Shown: positions 28,329-38,565, counted from the first letter of the stretch. The stretch: 64,000 bases of DNA from Priestia megaterium (GCF_023824195.1 NZ_CP085442.1:4502001-4566000), one strand, 5' to 3'. Numbers and translations: made by a program. Notes: generated by a model from the sequence alone, not told the origin.

Positions 28329-29568
28329 CTTCGTCGTACTCATCATATTCTGGAATACTAAATGCATTTGGGTCAAACGCAGGATACGGAGGTACACCAA
28401 TCATGCCATATGGGGCTGGATAGGGTGCCCTTGGGTCCTGAAAGCCATAAGGTACCTGCTGTTGGTACTGTGGATAAGGCTGCTGTGGTGCATAGTCGTC
28501 AGGTCTTGGTTCACCGCAGCCGCAGTCTCCTTGCTGCTGTGGCGCATAGTGCTGCCCATAATGGTAAGGAGCGTTTCCAAAACCATCGGAAGAACTTTCA
28601 TAATGGCCACCTGTCATAGCTCCTTGCACTTGTGGATACATCGGTGCTTGATGATAGGCCGGATAAACGGGCTGCTGATATCCTCCCCATGGAGGCGGAC
28701 AAGGAGAACATTGTACCGGTCCATAGCAGCTGTGTGGCATCATTGGATACATTGGGATCGGTGCCATGTGAGCGCCCATTGCATGTTCTTCAAACGATTC
28801 GTTTTCATAACCGTGATGATACATTGGAGCCTGTTGATACATTGGCATTGGATATGGCTGCGGTGCATACATTGGCGGATGACACGGCATATAATTAAAT
28901 CCGCAGCCTGGCATCACAGGCGATATCGGCATGATTGGGTAACATGGCATTTGAGGAGGCATTTCTATACTCTCCATCTCAGGACTTTCTGGCGATTCAT
29001 GCTTGGGTAGTTCTTTTGGTGCTTCTTTTTTTGGAGCCTGCATCGCCATATTAACTGTGTAATAATTGTTAATATCAATCTCAGGTGCAATTGGCTTTAA
29101 TTTAGGAAGCTTTGGCGCAACTGGCATTTCTTTTTTAGGCTGCGCAATTGGTGCTTCTTTTTTAGGCTGCGCGATCGGCGCTTCCTTTTTGGGTTGAGCA
29201 ATCGGTGCTTCTTTCTTTGGCTGCGCAATTGGTGCTTCTTTTATCGGTTGCATAAACGGTGTTTGAGCAGGCTGATTAGCTGACTTTTTCTCATCTGGAC
29301 TTTCATCAATTTCCGTTACTGGATAAGCTTTTGTGGATTGGTCACTATAAGGGTGTTGAACTTTAGGCATTTCTTTTATACCAGGTGAAGGAGCTCCTTC
29401 TTTTTGAACAGGCACTCCGCTTGTCGGCACTTTAATTTTCATTCCAGGCATGATCATGTCTGGATTGCTTAATTGAGAATTCGCTTTTTTTAACTCTTCA
29501 AAATTAACCCCATACTTTTCAGCGATTTTCCAAAGGGTATCCCCTTTTTGAACGATATGGATTTTCAA
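28318..29568 (-). CDS. safA: Spore coat morphogenetic protein SafA
   Basis: Organises the inner spore coat at the cortex-coat interface. A LysM domain at residues 2-46 (IHIVQKGDTLWKIAEKYG) is followed by a Pro/Lys-rich stretch with four 9-residue repeats (EAPIAQPKK) and a long Pro/Tyr/Met/Gln-rich, Cys-containing C-terminal half. An acidic tail ends in DEDED. It is 416 residues long from the TTG at 29566-29568, which has GGGAGGGG seven bases upstream. The ATG two codons earlier is only one base from that site and is rejected. SafA of B. subtilis recruits SpoVID, which is also encoded in this window. Confidence 0.9.
   Translation of the reverse strand: MKIHIVQKGDTLWKIAEKYGVNFEELKKANSQLSNPDMIMPGMKIKVPTSGVPVQKEGAPSPGIKEMPKVQHPYSDQSTKAYPVTEIDESPDEKKSANQPAQTPFMQPIKEAPIAQPKKEAPIAQPKKEAPIAQPKKEAPIAQPKKEMPVAPKLPKLKPIAPEIDINNYYTVNMAMQAPKKEAPKELPKHESPESPEMESIEMPPQMPCYPIMPISPVMPGCGFNYMPCHPPMYAPQPYPMPMYQQAPMYHHGYENESFEEHAMGAHMAPIPMYPMMPHSCYGPVQCSPCPPPWGGYQQPVYPAYHQAPMYPQVQGAMTGGHYESSSDGFGNAPYHYGQHYAPQQQGDCGCGEPRPDDYAPQQPYPQYQQQVPYGFQDPRAPYPAPYGMIGVPPYPAFDPNAFSIPEYDEYDEDED
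29131..29238. repeat. Four tandem 27-bp repeats inside safA
   Basis: Four near-identical units encode EAPIAQPKK in the Pro/Lys-rich linker of SafA. Third-position differences between units show that this is an older duplication under coding constraint. Copy number may vary between strains. Confidence 0.85.
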
Positions 29569-29709
29569 CGTCATTCCCCTCCCGAGTAGAGTCTCTGCCA
29601 TCTATATGTGCAAAATCAAAGTAAGTTCTGTTTGTTCATCACAAGATATGCCTTGAACCATTTTTTTATTCATTTTGCCCACAGTTTGGTTCAAGTTTTT
29701 ATGATAAAG

Positions 29710-29757
29710 AAAAAAAGACTTATCAACACAAACAATATGTCAATAAGTCTTCTTTTA
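29710..29757 (-). terminator. Terminator of nadB-nadC-nadA
   Basis: AAGACTTAT pairs with ATAAGTCTT across a 19-base interior, with T-runs on both strands; it lies about 30 bases after the nadA stop. The rest of the safA-nadA gap shows nothing else. Confidence 0.75.
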
Positions 29758-29788
29758 GACCTTCTCTTTTTAATTGTCTTAAAAATCT

Positions 29789-30892
29789 TTATGCTCGTTC
29801 TAACATATTCGTTAGCGCTTTGATAGCGCCTTGTGCTGTATGTTTATCCACCTTGATTTGATTCACTTCTGTTCCTTCTTCGATGCTTTCTAAAGCCCAC
29901 AGCAAGTGAGGCAAATCAATTCTGTTCATCGTCAAACAAGGACACATATAGGGATTAAGCGAAACAATTTCTTTATCCGGATGACTGTTGATGATGCGTT
30001 TCACTAAGTTCATTTCCGTGCCAATGGCCCATTTAGAGCCTGAAGGAGCTTTTTCAATTGTATCAATAATATATTTTGTAGAACCTGCATAATCTGATTT
30101 TTGCACCACTTCATAAGAACACTCCGGATGAACAATAATATTCATCTCAGGCTGCTTCTCGCGTAAATAATCAATATTTTTAACCGTGAAATTTTCGTGC
30201 ACAGAACAGTGACCTTTCCACAGAATCACCTTGATATTGTTTATATCCCCTTCATATTCAAGCATTTCTTCAATAGGATTCCAAATGGCCATTTCATCTA
30301 GTCCAACACCTAAATCATAAGCTGTGTTTCTGCCCAAATGCTGATCTGGCAAAAAGAGAATGCGCTCTTTTTTAGAAAATGCCCACTCCACCATATTTTT
30401 TGCATTTGAAGATGTTACTGTTGCACCATCATGTTCGCCTACAAAAGATTTAATTGCAGCTGTAGAGTTCACATACGTAAGCGGAATAATCGTATCTCCG
30501 AAAAGATCCTGTAAGACGGGCCATGCCTTTTCTGTTTGCTGAATAGTAGCCATATCAGCCATTGAACAGCCAGCTCGCATATCGGGTAAAATGACTTTTT
30601 GATTTTCAGCTGTTAAAATATCAGCTGTTTCTGCCATGAAGTGAACGCCGCAAAACACAATATGCTCAGCTTCTCTATTTTCAGCTGCTATTTGAGCCAG
30701 CTGTAAGGAGTCTCCTACCGCATCTGCAAATTCGTACACTTCGTCTTTTTGATAATGGTGGCCGAGCAGAAACAATTTGCTTCCGAGCTTTTTCTTAATT
30801 TCTAGTACTCTTCTTTTCATTTCATTTTCTGTGAGCTCCGTATATTTAGCGGGCAGCGTTTGCTGCTGAAGCGTTTGTAATAAACTCATCAT
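29789..30892 (-). CDS. nadA: Quinolinate synthase NadA
   Basis: [4Fe-4S] enzyme condensing iminoaspartate with dihydroxyacetone phosphate to quinolinate. The 367-residue length matches the Bacillus type. Conserved elements are [14 protein letters not shown], the Cys109 region ([10 protein letters not shown]), HPECSYEVV and MCPCLTMN, which together hold the candidate cluster ligands. The start overlaps the 3' end of nadC by 47 bases, with GGGGAACAG upstream. Two adjacent ATG codons are possible starts. NifS, encoded nearby, probably provides sulfur for its cluster. Confidence 0.95.
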   Translation of the reverse strand: MMSLLQTLQQQTLPAKYTELTENEMKRRVLEIKKKLGSKLFLLGHHYQKDEVYEFADAVGDSLQLAQIAAENREAEHIVFCGVHFMAETADILTAENQKVILPDMRAGCSMADMATIQQTEKAWPVLQDLFGDTIIPLTYVNSTAAIKSFVGEHDGATVTSSNAKNMVEWAFSKKERILFLPDQHLGRNTAYDLGVGLDEMAIWNPIEEMLEYEGDINNIKVILWKGHCSVHENFTVKNIDYLREKQPEMNIIVHPECSYEVVQKSDYAGSTKYIIDTIEKAPSGSKWAIGTEMNLVKRIINSHPDKEIVSLNPYMCPCLTMNRIDLPHLLWALESIEEGTEVNQIKVDKHTAQGAIKALTNMLERA

Positions 30893-31739
30893 TTTCTGTT
30901 CCCCTTTCTGTTAATAAGTCCAAGCTGATATCGATAGACCCTGCTGAATGCGTTAAAGCTCCAAGTGAAATATAGTCCACTCCGCTGTCTCTAAAAGAAT
31001 GGAGCGTGCCAAGCGTAATTCCACCGGATGCTTCTGTGACAATATGAGCAGGAACCAGTGGTATCCAATCTTTAATGACTTCTGGAGAACAGTTATCGAA
31101 CATAATGACATCTGCTCCTGCCTCTATTGCTTCTAGCAATTGACTTTTGTTTTCAATTTCTACTTCCACCTTAACCATATGTCCAACCTGCTCTCTTACT
31201 CTCACAACAGCGTCTAGAATAGATCCTGCATGTGCAATATGGTTATCTTTTAACATGACGCCATCGTACAATCCAAAACGATGATTATAACCTCCTCCAG
31301 CACGAACGGCATACTTCTCTAACATTCGCATACCAGGCGTTGTTTTTCGCGTGTCACATATGCGCGTATGTGAGCTGCCAAGCAGCGCTACGGCTTTGTG
31401 CGTCATCGTGGCAATGCCACTCATTCTTTGAAGTAAGTTTAAGATTACCCGTTCACCGGTCAAAATAGATCGCACGGGTCCTGAAACGGTAGCTATTTTA
31501 TCTCCAGGCTTAAGAACATCTCCATCTTTTTTCTCGAAATTCACTTTCACGTTAGGGTCTATTAAATGAAATCCTTCTTTAATCAATTCCACTCCTGCGA
31601 TAATACCTGATTGCTTTGCCGTGAATACAGCCTTCCCTTGGTCAGACGGAGAAAAAATAGCTTCACAGGTTATATCTCCATCTCCAATGTCTTCTATAAA
31701 AAAAGACTGCAATAGTTTTTGTAATTTCAACGTGTTCAT
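30846..31739 (-). CDS. nadC: Nicotinate-nucleotide pyrophosphorylase (quinolinate phosphoribosyltransferase)
   Basis: Converts quinolinate and PRPP to nicotinate mononucleotide. The 297-residue protein has EDIGDGDIT near the N-terminus, the signature [26 protein letters not shown] and the phosphate-binding [11 protein letters not shown]. It is the middle gene of nadB-nadC-nadA and overlaps nadA. Confidence 0.97.
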   Translation of the reverse strand: MNTLKLQKLLQSFFIEDIGDGDITCEAIFSPSDQGKAVFTAKQSGIIAGVELIKEGFHLIDPNVKVNFEKKDGDVLKPGDKIATVSGPVRSILTGERVILNLLQRMSGIATMTHKAVALLGSSHTRICDTRKTTPGMRMLEKYAVRAGGGYNHRFGLYDGVMLKDNHIAHAGSILDAVVRVREQVGHMVKVEVEIENKSQLLEAIEAGADVIMFDNCSPEVIKDWIPLVPAHIVTEASGGITLGTLHSFRDSGVDYISLGALTHSAGSIDISLDLLTERGTENDEFITNASAANAAR

Positions 31740-31775
31740 TGTGCTACCTTCACCTTTCTTTTTAGATTTCCTTGC

Positions 31776-33320
31776 TTATAAAATCAATGATTGTTTTGTT
31801 GAAGTAGCAGACTGCTTAATAATTCGCTTATGCTCCCATTCTTGCTTTTCATGCGGAAAGTCACTTCGGTAATGACCTCCTCTACTTTCTTTTCTTGCAA
31901 GAGAGGACTCGGCAATAAGCAGACCTGCAGTTAGCATATTGCAGATGGTCGCAGCTTCCCTCGAATATATAACCTCTTGATCAAGAGGTATTCCATCCAG
32001 ATAATTTGTGAATTCATGCACAATAGTAGCCAATTCGTTTTCATGACGAATTATTCCTACACAATCCATCATTTTATGCTGAATTTGTCTTGTGGCAGGC
32101 AGTATTTTAGGCATGCCTTTATAGACGTAACGGACGGGGGTATAACGAGATACCGTTCTCGCTTTATGTAAAATATGACGCCCTGTCCGTTTTCCAAATA
32201 CAAGACACTCTAACAATGAATTGCTTGCTAGACGATTTGCTCCATGAACGCCTGTAGAAGAAACTTCCCCCACGGCATACAATCCTTCAACACTTGTTTG
32301 TCCGTAACCATCTACTTCAATTCCACCCATTAAAAAATGTGCGCCGGGAGTAACAGGTATTCGTTTTTTGTCCAGTTGAATTTTATACTTTCGACACAGT
32401 GCCGTAATCGTAGGAAATTTTTGTTCAAAATGAGCCACTTTTTCAATGTCTAAAAATACGGATCTTCCTTTTTTCATTTCATTAAAAATTGTCCTTGCTA
32501 CAACATCTCGCGGTGCTAAATCCTTAAAGAGATGAACGCCTTCCATTATGCGTTCATTCCATTCATTTACCAGTACGCCACCTTCACCTCGAACCGCTTC
32601 GGATACTAGACCTTTCGCTTCGTTTTGATACAAAAGCGTCGGATGAAACTGAACAAATTCTAAGTCCGCTAATTTTGCTCCAGCCCTGTACGCAAGCGCT
32701 AGCCCATCTCCTGTCGCAAGCGGCTGGTTAGATGTATGCTTGTACAAAGCGCCGATTCCTCCGGTAGCAATAACCGTTTGGCGAGCATGATATATAGTAA
32801 TTTTGTTGTCTTCACCTTGTCCGATAGCACCTCTGCACGTTCCATCTACAGTTACTAAATGCTGAATCATTTCGTTTTCAATCACTGTAATATATGGCAG
32901 TACTTCTTTTTTCAAAAAAGCGAACAGCGCTTGTCCTGTTGCATCCCCACCTGCATGCAGAATACGATTCATACGATGGGCTCCTTCTTTTCCAAAATGC
33001 AGCGTACCATCTGGATTTTTATCAAACTTCATTCCTTTATGAATCAATTCATTTACTACAGCCGCACCTTCTTCCACTAAAGTGCGTACCGCTTGTTCAT
33101 TGCAATGCTTATTGCCCGCAACCAACGTATCATAGAGATGTTCACTCCAGTGATCGCTGCTTCCAATAGCAGCTGCTACTCCGCCTTGAGCAAGAACTGA
33201 GTTATTGCGGTCAAGTTTCCCTTTCGTTACCATTACAACTCTGTTATGACGACACAGTTCATAAGCTGCAGAAAACGCTGCTAATCCGCTTCCAATAATT
33301 AAAACATCCGCCTCTAACAT
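31776..33320 (-). CDS. nadB: L-aspartate oxidase NadB
   Basis: FAD enzyme oxidising L-aspartate to iminoaspartate, the first step of de novo NAD synthesis. The N-terminal FAD motif is DVLIIGSGLAAFSAAYEL. Further family elements are NSVLAQGGVAAAI, GAHRMNRILHAGGDATG, GPRDVVAR-like LAPRDVVARTIF and HGANRLASNSLLE. At 514 residues it is close to the usual length. It is first in the nadBCA operon and its promoter region contains the NadR-type palindrome. Confidence 0.96.
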   Translation of the reverse strand: MLEADVLIIGSGLAAFSAAYELCRHNRVVMVTKGKLDRNNSVLAQGGVAAAIGSSDHWSEHLYDTLVAGNKHCNEQAVRTLVEEGAAVVNELIHKGMKFDKNPDGTLHFGKEGAHRMNRILHAGGDATGQALFAFLKKEVLPYITVIENEMIQHLVTVDGTCRGAIGQGEDNKITIYHARQTVIATGGIGALYKHTSNQPLATGDGLALAYRAGAKLADLEFVQFHPTLLYQNEAKGLVSEAVRGEGGVLVNEWNERIMEGVHLFKDLAPRDVVARTIFNEMKKGRSVFLDIEKVAHFEQKFPTITALCRKYKIQLDKKRIPVTPGAHFLMGGIEVDGYGQTSVEGLYAVGEVSSTGVHGANRLASNSLLECLVFGKRTGRHILHKARTVSRYTPVRYVYKGMPKILPATRQIQHKMMDCVGIIRHENELATIVHEFTNYLDGIPLDQEVIYSREAATICNMLTAGLLIAESSLARKESRGGHYRSDFPHEKQEWEHKRIIKQSATSTKQSLIL

Positions 33321-33341
33321 TTTACACCTCTTTATTTACAT

Positions 33342-33353
33342 GTGTCTTGACAC
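33342..33353. promoter_or_regulatory. NadR-type operator between nadB and nifS, with overlapping -35
   Basis: The palindrome GTGTCTTGACAC sits midway in the 89-base divergent region. It contains a perfect TTGACA (33348-33353) that would be the -35 of the plus-strand nifS-nadR promoter; the -10 is less clear. It lies just upstream of the nadB ribosome site on the other strand. B. subtilis NadR (YrxA) represses the same divergent pair, so NAD-pool-dependent repression of both operons is likely. Confidence 0.65.
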
Positions 33354-33409
33354 CTATATTTACATATTATTAAATGAAAGACAAGAAGTTTTTTTATCGG
33401 AGGGAGAAA

Positions 33410-34546
33410 ATGATTTATCTGGACTATGCAGCAACAACGCCAATGAGACAAGAAGCAATTGAGGTATATACTGAAGCGGCAACAAGCTATTATGGAAACT
33501 CCAGCAGTCTTCACACACTTGGAACACAAGCGGAGAATTTACTTACGCTATGCAGAAAAAAATTAAGCCTGTTAGTAAATTGTCGAGAGGATGATCTTTT
33601 TTTTACAAGCGGGGGAACAGAGGCTAATTACTTAGCTATTCATTCTCTTTTAAAAGGAAAAAATGACGAAAGAAAACATGTAGTGACAACGAAGCTAGAA
33701 CATTCTTCGGTTCTTCATACGTTGCAGCAGCTTGAAAAAGAAGGATTTTCCCTATCTTACGTACCTGTAGATCAAAACGGAGTTGTGTCTGTAGACGACT
33801 TAAAGAAGACTATTCGACCTGATACTGTGCTAGTAGCCATTCAGCATATCAATCATGAGCTCGGTACAATTCAGCCAGTTGAGGATATTGGCCATTTTTT
33901 ATCTAAAAAAGAAATTCTCTTTCACTGTGATTGTGTTCAATCTTTCGGTAAGCTTCCTATTGATGTTAAAAAGCTGAAAGCTGATAGCATCTCAGTCTCT
34001 AGTCATAAAATTTACGGACCAAAAGGTGTAGGAATGGTATACATGAATTCAAGTTCTTCTTGGAAGCCTATTTACCATAAAGCAACTCATGAAAAAGGCT
34101 TTCGCCCTGGGACTGTAAATACAGCGGGCATTGCTGCCTTTACTGCATCAGCTGAATGCGCATATGCAGAAATGAAGACCACCCGAAGCCATTATGAGCG
34201 CTTAAAATCGTACTTACTGGAAAACCTAGAGCCTCTTGCTCCTTTTATAGAAGTAGAAGGCCTTGGGAACTCTCATTTTCCTGGAATTATTGGACTGACG
34301 TTTTCAAACATACAGGGTCAATATGTTATGTTACAATGTAATCGTCACGGAATTGCTATATCTACGGGAAGTGCCTGCCATGTAAATCAGCAGGAACCAT
34401 TAGCTTCTCTACTTGCGATTGGCAAATCGACTGCGAATGCTAAGAACTTTGTACGTATTTCATTCAGTCAACATTCAACGTTTAAGCATATTGATCGACT
34501 CATATCCGTTTTTCATTTATTACATCAAGAATTTATGACAGTGTAA
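33410..34546 (+). CDS. nifS: NifS-type cysteine desulfurase for NAD biosynthesis
   Basis: PLP enzyme releasing sulfur from cysteine; in B. subtilis the gene in this position serves NadA cluster assembly. It has 378 residues. The N-terminus YLDYAATTPM, the PLP-binding Lys in VSSHKIYGPKGVG and the catalytic Cys in STGSACHVNQQEP are all visible. The ATG at 33410 has GGAGGGAG upstream; the earlier in-frame ATG does not. It is divergent from nadB and cotranscribed with nadR. Confidence 0.93.
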   Translation: MIYLDYAATTPMRQEAIEVYTEAATSYYGNSSSLHTLGTQAENLLTLCRKKLSLLVNCREDDLFFTSGGTEANYLAIHSLLKGKNDERKHVVTTKLEHSSVLHTLQQLEKEGFSLSYVPVDQNGVVSVDDLKKTIRPDTVLVAIQHINHELGTIQPVEDIGHFLSKKEILFHCDCVQSFGKLPIDVKKLKADSISVSSHKIYGPKGVGMVYMNSSSSWKPIYHKATHEKGFRPGTVNTAGIAAFTASAECAYAEMKTTRSHYERLKSYLLENLEPLAPFIEVEGLGNSHFPGIIGLTFSNIQGQYVMLQCNRHGIAISTGSACHVNQQEPLASLLAIGKSTANAKNFVRISFSQHSTFKHIDRLISVFHLLHQEFMTV

Positions 34547-34561
34547 AAGGAGGGATTAAAG

Positions 34562-35107
34562 GTGCCAGGAACTCAAAAGAAAATTCTTGGAGAAGAAAGA
34601 AGAGAACTTATTCTACAATGGTTAAAAACAGAGAATACACCAATGACAGGCAGTGAGCTTTCGAAACGAACGAACGTTAGTCGCCAAGTCATTGTACAAG
34701 ATATTTCGCTGCTTAAAGCTAAAAATGAGCCCATTATCGCAACAAGCCAAGGATATATTTATATTCAAAATCCATCTCAAACTACCGTGCATCAGCGAAT
34801 TATTGCCTGTCAGCATACGCCAGAAGATGCTGAAAAGGAGCTTCTCCTACTTGTTGACCACGGCGTTCTCATAAAAGATGTAACCGTTGAACACCCTGTG
34901 TATGGTGAATTAACGGCTTCCGTTATGATTCAAACGCGAAAAGAAGTAGAAACGTTCATAAAAAAAATTCAAGAAACAAACGCAACTTATTTATCTCAGC
35001 TAACAGATGGAATTCACCTTCATACGATTGAAGCAGATACAATTGAAAAACTGAATGCTGCCTGCTTAGCTCTTGAAGCGGAAGGCTATTTAGTTTCGAA
35101 TGAATAA
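34562..35107 (+). CDS. nadR: NAD-biosynthesis repressor NadR (YrxA, 3H-domain)
   Basis: Nicotinate-responsive repressor of the nad genes; 181 residues. An N-terminal helix-turn-helix (about 14-65, MTGSELSKRTNVSRQVIVQDISLL) is followed by a 3H domain named for three conserved histidines. Here H94, H112 or H122 and H152-154 are candidates, in VDHGVLI, VEHPVYG and GIHLHTIE. The start is a GTG preceded by AAGGAGGG. It probably binds the palindrome between nadB and nifS. Confidence 0.92.
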   Translation: MPGTQKKILGEERRELILQWLKTENTPMTGSELSKRTNVSRQVIVQDISLLKAKNEPIIATSQGYIYIQNPSQTTVHQRIIACQHTPEDAEKELLLLVDHGVLIKDVTVEHPVYGELTASVMIQTRKEVETFIKKIQETNATYLSQLTDGIHLHTIEADTIEKLNAACLALEAEGYLVSNE

Positions 35108-35125
35108 AAAGGTGTTATAACAAAA

Positions 35126-35149
35126 AAATCCCGCTTTAAAGCGGGATTT
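35126..35149. terminator. Bidirectional terminator between nadR and pheA
   Basis: A 24-base perfect palindrome (AAATCCCGCTTT and its complement) with A- and T-flanks. The pheA stop codon and last codons lie inside it. Confidence 0.9.
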
Positions 35150-36008
35150 CTGTTTCAAGTAGTGTATGAGGATAGCTTCCTAAAAGCTCTACGCTACAGC
35201 CTAGTGCCTCAAGTTCAGCCATAGCCCCAGGGATTAATACTTCATCCATTTTTTGTTCAATATCAACGATAAAGAAATAGTTTCCAAGCCCTGTTTTCAT
35301 AGGACGGGATTCAATTTTAGACAGATTTAGCTTACGCCAGGAGAAGGCTGAAAGCACTTGATGAAGCGCTCCTGCCTGATCAGATGGAAGTGTAATCATT
35401 AACGTTGTCTTGCACCCGTTTCCAGCTAAAAATGGCACCTCTTGCGCTCCATCTTTATGCAAAATAACAAACCTTGTTGTATTATGATCATAATCATGAA
35501 TGTTCGGGCAGGCAATATGTAATCCATATTCATGGGCTGCTAATCCATTCGCAATAGCTCCAATATTAAGCTCAGGGTGTTCGCTTACATACTTAGCAGC
35601 AAACGCCGTTGATGTCATCTCTTCTACTGCAGTTGACGTACATTCTCCGTGTAAAAATTTATGACACTGCGCAATTGCATGAGGATGAGAATAAATCGTT
35701 TCAATGTTTTTCCACTGTTCTGCACGAGATGGATGAACCATTAAATGCTGACGAATTGGAAGCACAATTTCCCCAACAATCGGCAGACGACGTTCATGAA
35801 TAAGATAATCAAGTGTTAAATTTACAGATCCTTCAAGTGCATTTTCTAACGGTACAATTCCATACTCAATTTCTCCGTTATCCACTGCATCAATGCATGC
35901 TGGAATTGTTTTATATGGAATATGGTCGTGCTGTTTAAATACGCCTTGGACGGCTACATGTGTAAATGTTGCCTTTGGTCCTAAATATCCTACTTTCCCC
36001 ACAATCAT
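35136..36008 (-). CDS. pheA: Prephenate dehydratase
   Basis: Converts prephenate to phenylpyruvate for phenylalanine synthesis. The 290-residue monofunctional enzyme starts VGYLGPKATFTHVA. It carries the catalytic-domain motifs IVPLENALEGSV and NTTRFVIL, and a C-terminal ACT domain with the Phe-binding ESRPMKTGLGNYFF, so feedback inhibition is expected. It is last in the obgE-pheB-pheA direction. Its final residues EIPL are encoded by the shared terminator. Confidence 0.96.
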   Translation of the reverse strand: MIVGKVGYLGPKATFTHVAVQGVFKQHDHIPYKTIPACIDAVDNGEIEYGIVPLENALEGSVNLTLDYLIHERRLPIVGEIVLPIRQHLMVHPSRAEQWKNIETIYSHPHAIAQCHKFLHGECTSTAVEEMTSTAFAAKYVSEHPELNIGAIANGLAAHEYGLHIACPNIHDYDHNTTRFVILHKDGAQEVPFLAGNGCKTTLMITLPSDQAGALHQVLSAFSWRKLNLSKIESRPMKTGLGNYFFIVDIEQKMDEVLIPGAMAELEALGCSVELLGSYPHTLLETEIPL

Positions 36009-36036
36009 GCCTCTCCTTATCTATATCTGTTTACCA

Positions 36037-36486
36037 TTATGCCCCTGAACCAAGCACGTCCACTTTATCTACAAACTCTAAGCTTTTCAGTCTTCGCAGC
36101 ATTTCATTTAATTCAACATTCATGCTTGCTGTATCTAATGAAAGAGTTACGTTGGCACGCCCTTGTAAAGGGATGGTTTGGTGAATCGTTAACACATTGC
36201 ATCCCGATGATGCAACGGTGCTCAATAAATGTGATAAAGTTCCTGATCGATCTTCAATATGAAAAAATAGTGAAATAATGCGCTGTTTGACAACCGTCTG
36301 AAACGGAAAGACCGTGTCGCGGTACTTATAAAAAGCACTGCGACTCAAGTCTACGGCTTGTACAGCATCTGCTACCGACTCAGCTTTTCCCCGTTCAATT
36401 AACAGCTTCGCATCCAATGTTTTTTTCATCGCTTCTGGTAATACATCTTCGCGAACTAAATAAAACTGCTTATCGCTCTTATGCAA
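36037..36486 (-). CDS. pheB: ACT-domain protein PheB
   Basis: A 149-residue protein matching B. subtilis PheB. It has an N-terminal helical part with [16 protein letters not shown] and [16 protein letters not shown], which resembles a helix-turn-helix, and a C-terminal ACT domain ([16 protein letters not shown]). It was once called a chorismate mutase, but no mutase motif is visible. The start is a TTG preceded by GGGGAGGGG. It lies between obgE and pheA. Confidence 0.9.
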   Translation of the reverse strand: MHKSDKQFYLVREDVLPEAMKKTLDAKLLIERGKAESVADAVQAVDLSRSAFYKYRDTVFPFQTVVKQRIISLFFHIEDRSGTLSHLLSTVASSGCNVLTIHQTIPLQGRANVTLSLDTASMNVELNEMLRRLKSLEFVDKVDVLGSGA

Positions 36487-36519
36487 GTAAAGCCCCTCCC
36501 CTTATCCTATGAACAACAA

Positions 36520-37806
36520 TTAGTCAATAAATTCAAATTCATATTCAAACAGCTTTACAATATCGCCATCTTTTGCTCCTCGTTCACGAAGGGCTTCATC
36601 GACGCCCATGCCTCGAAGCTGACGCGCAAATCGACGAACTGATTCTTCACGTGAGAAGTCAGTCATCTTGAATAATTTTTCGATTTTTTCACCGCTTAAT
36701 ACGTATGAGCCATCGCTATCACGCGTAATAACAAATTCCACTTCTTTCTTTTCATGCTTGTACAGTACGCGGTGCATAGATAGATCTTCCTCTTCTTGCA
36801 TTGGGAATTCCGGCGTAGTTTCTACAAGATCAGCTACTGTAAATAACAGTTCGCGGATTCCATCACGTGTTGCTGCAGAAATTGGAAAGACTTTCACTTC
36901 GTCTCCTACTTTTTCTTTGAATGCAGCTAGATTCTCTTCAGCTTGCGGGATATCCATTTTATTTGCTACCACTACTTGCGGACGTTCTGTTAAACGCATA
37001 TTATATTGACGCAGCTCTTCATTAATGGTTAAGTAATCTTCATATGGATCACGGCCTTCTAAACCTGACATATCGATTACATGGACAATAACGCGGGTAC
37101 GTTCAATGTGACGTAAAAACTGATGACCTAATCCTACACCTTCATGTGCACCTTCGATTAGCCCTGGTAAATCTGCCATCACAAAACTGCGATTATCTTC
37201 TGTTTCAACTACTCCTAAATTCGGATTAATTGTTGTAAAATGATATTCAGCAATTTTTGGCTTTGCAGCAGACGTTACGGATAATAACGTTGACTTTCCA
37301 ACACTTGGGAAACCAACTAATCCTACATCGGCTAATACTTTTAATTCAAGAATTACATTTCTCTCTTTACCTGGCTCTCCATTTTCTGAAAGCTCCGGTG
37401 CTGGATTTGCAGGTGTAGCAAAACGCGTATTCCCACGCCCTCCGCGTCCACCTTTAGCAATCACTGCGCGCTGGCCGTGCTCAACTAAATCAGCAATCGT
37501 TTCGTTCGTATCTTCATCTAACACAACGGTACCTGGTGGAACTTTTACAATCATCGGCTCAGCGTTACGTCCGTGCTGTCCTTTTGACATTCCATGTTCA
37601 CCGCGGCTTGCTTTAAAGTGACGCTTATAGCGGAAATCCATCAGCGTACGTAATCCTTCTTCTACTTCAAAAATGACATCTGCACCGTGACCACCGTCAC
37701 CACCTGCAGGACCTCCTTTTGGTACGTACTTTTCGCGACGGAAGGCAACCATTCCATTTCCTCCGTCGCCACCTTTTACATATACCTTGACCTGATCTAC
37801 AAACAT
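36520..37806 (-). CDS. obgE: Obg family GTPase
   Basis: Essential GTPase linked to ribosome assembly, stress and sporulation signalling. The glycine-rich Obg fold occupies about 1-158. G-domain motifs are G1 [10 protein letters not shown]3 DLPGLIEGA and G4 NKMD. The OCT domain is at about 345-428. Its 428 residues match Bacillus Obg. Upstream, spo0B is close (51 bases), and the pair forms the classic spo0B-obg unit. Confidence 0.97.
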   Translation of the reverse strand: MFVDQVKVYVKGGDGGNGMVAFRREKYVPKGGPAGGDGGHGADVIFEVEEGLRTLMDFRYKRHFKASRGEHGMSKGQHGRNAEPMIVKVPPGTVVLDEDTNETIADLVEHGQRAVIAKGGRGGRGNTRFATPANPAPELSENGEPGKERNVILELKVLADVGLVGFPSVGKSTLLSVTSAAKPKIAEYHFTTINPNLGVVETEDNRSFVMADLPGLIEGAHEGVGLGHQFLRHIERTRVIVHVIDMSGLEGRDPYEDYLTINEELRQYNMRLTERPQVVVANKMDIPQAEENLAAFKEKVGDEVKVFPISAATRDGIRELLFTVADLVETTPEFPMQEEEDLSMHRVLYKHEKKEVEFVITRDSDGSYVLSGEKIEKLFKMTDFSREESVRRFARQLRGMGVDEALRERGAKDGDIVKLFEYEFEFID

Positions 37807-37857
37807 TTCTTTTCCACTCCGTTCTATATCTTAGCTCCTGCAATAGCAAAAGCGCTG

Positions 37858-38394
37858 TTAACTTATTGTAAGCATAAAGCTAAATTCATCTTCAGACATA
37901 TGCTGTTCAACCAATGCAACTCCTTGAGCGCACTCATAACATTGTAGCTTGTTTTGTAGCTTCTGTATATCTGTTAGTATTCCACTAAAGTCAAAAAAGA
38001 AACGAATTCCCTGTTCTTCAATGCATACTGAAATACTCAAATAGTTTTCTGCATGATAATCAACATACTTTTCGAGTGCTTCTGTCAAATAGCAACACCA
38101 GTTGTATACGAACTCATCGTATTGTGATAAATCCTTCAATCCTCCGAGCACTTCCACATCTAAGCGAACAGCATGGTTATTCCAATGATAGGTCATAACA
38201 AAGCCCGCAAACAGTCGCATATTGATGTTTGTTAACTTGGATTCATGTTTGGATTCATTTACAATTTCTTCAATGATTTCATTCGCTCGATCAAGCCGAT
38301 TCAACGCTAGATTGCCTTTGATTAATTGCAGCTTATTTAACCAATCATGCCGCGCGTATCTTAATACCTCTACGACATCCCATTCTTTTTCCAT
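37858..38394 (-). CDS. spo0B: Sporulation initiation phosphotransferase Spo0B
   Basis: Relays phosphate from Spo0F to Spo0A. The four-helix-bundle half carries the phosphorylated His in YARHDWLNKLQLIKGNL (His16). A degenerate ATPase-like C-terminal domain follows. At 178 residues it is shorter than the B. subtilis protein (192), mainly at the N-terminus. The ATG follows AGGAGTG. Its position between rpmA and obgE is conserved. Confidence 0.93.
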   Translation of the reverse strand: MEKEWDVVEVLRYARHDWLNKLQLIKGNLALNRLDRANEIIEEIVNESKHESKLTNINMRLFAGFVMTYHWNNHAVRLDVEVLGGLKDLSQYDEFVYNWCCYLTEALEKYVDYHAENYLSISVCIEEQGIRFFFDFSGILTDIQKLQNKLQCYECAQGVALVEQHMSEDEFSFMLTIS

Positions 38395-38518
38395 CTTAGC
38401 ACTCCTAACTTTGACTCGAGCATAAGTATTTCACAACGCTGACAAACATCTCGTATCAATCTTCTTAGATATGTTCGATTATAACAAATTCCAATGGGTA
38501 ATAGGTGAAATATTCTAC

Positions 38519-38561
38519 AAAAAGAAAACTCTAACCTACTTGGGTTAGAGTTTTCTTTTTG
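38519..38561 (-). terminator. Terminator of rplU-prp-rpmA
   Basis: A long stem of 18 or more pairs (AAAAAGAAAACTCTAACC and its complement) around a short loop, with T-runs on both sides; about 5 bases after the rpmA stop. Confidence 0.9.
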
Positions 38562-38565
38562 TATC

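Noticed and set aside
28462-29010. Plus-strand open frame of 182 codons opposite safA
   Set aside because: It is the mirror of a repetitive Pro/Tyr/Met-rich coding sequence. The Trp/His/Arg-rich translation resembles no protein and there is no ribosome site.
29131-29238. Evenly spaced repeats resembling a CRISPR array
   Set aside because: The units are contiguous without unique spacers, and they encode an in-frame SafA peptide.
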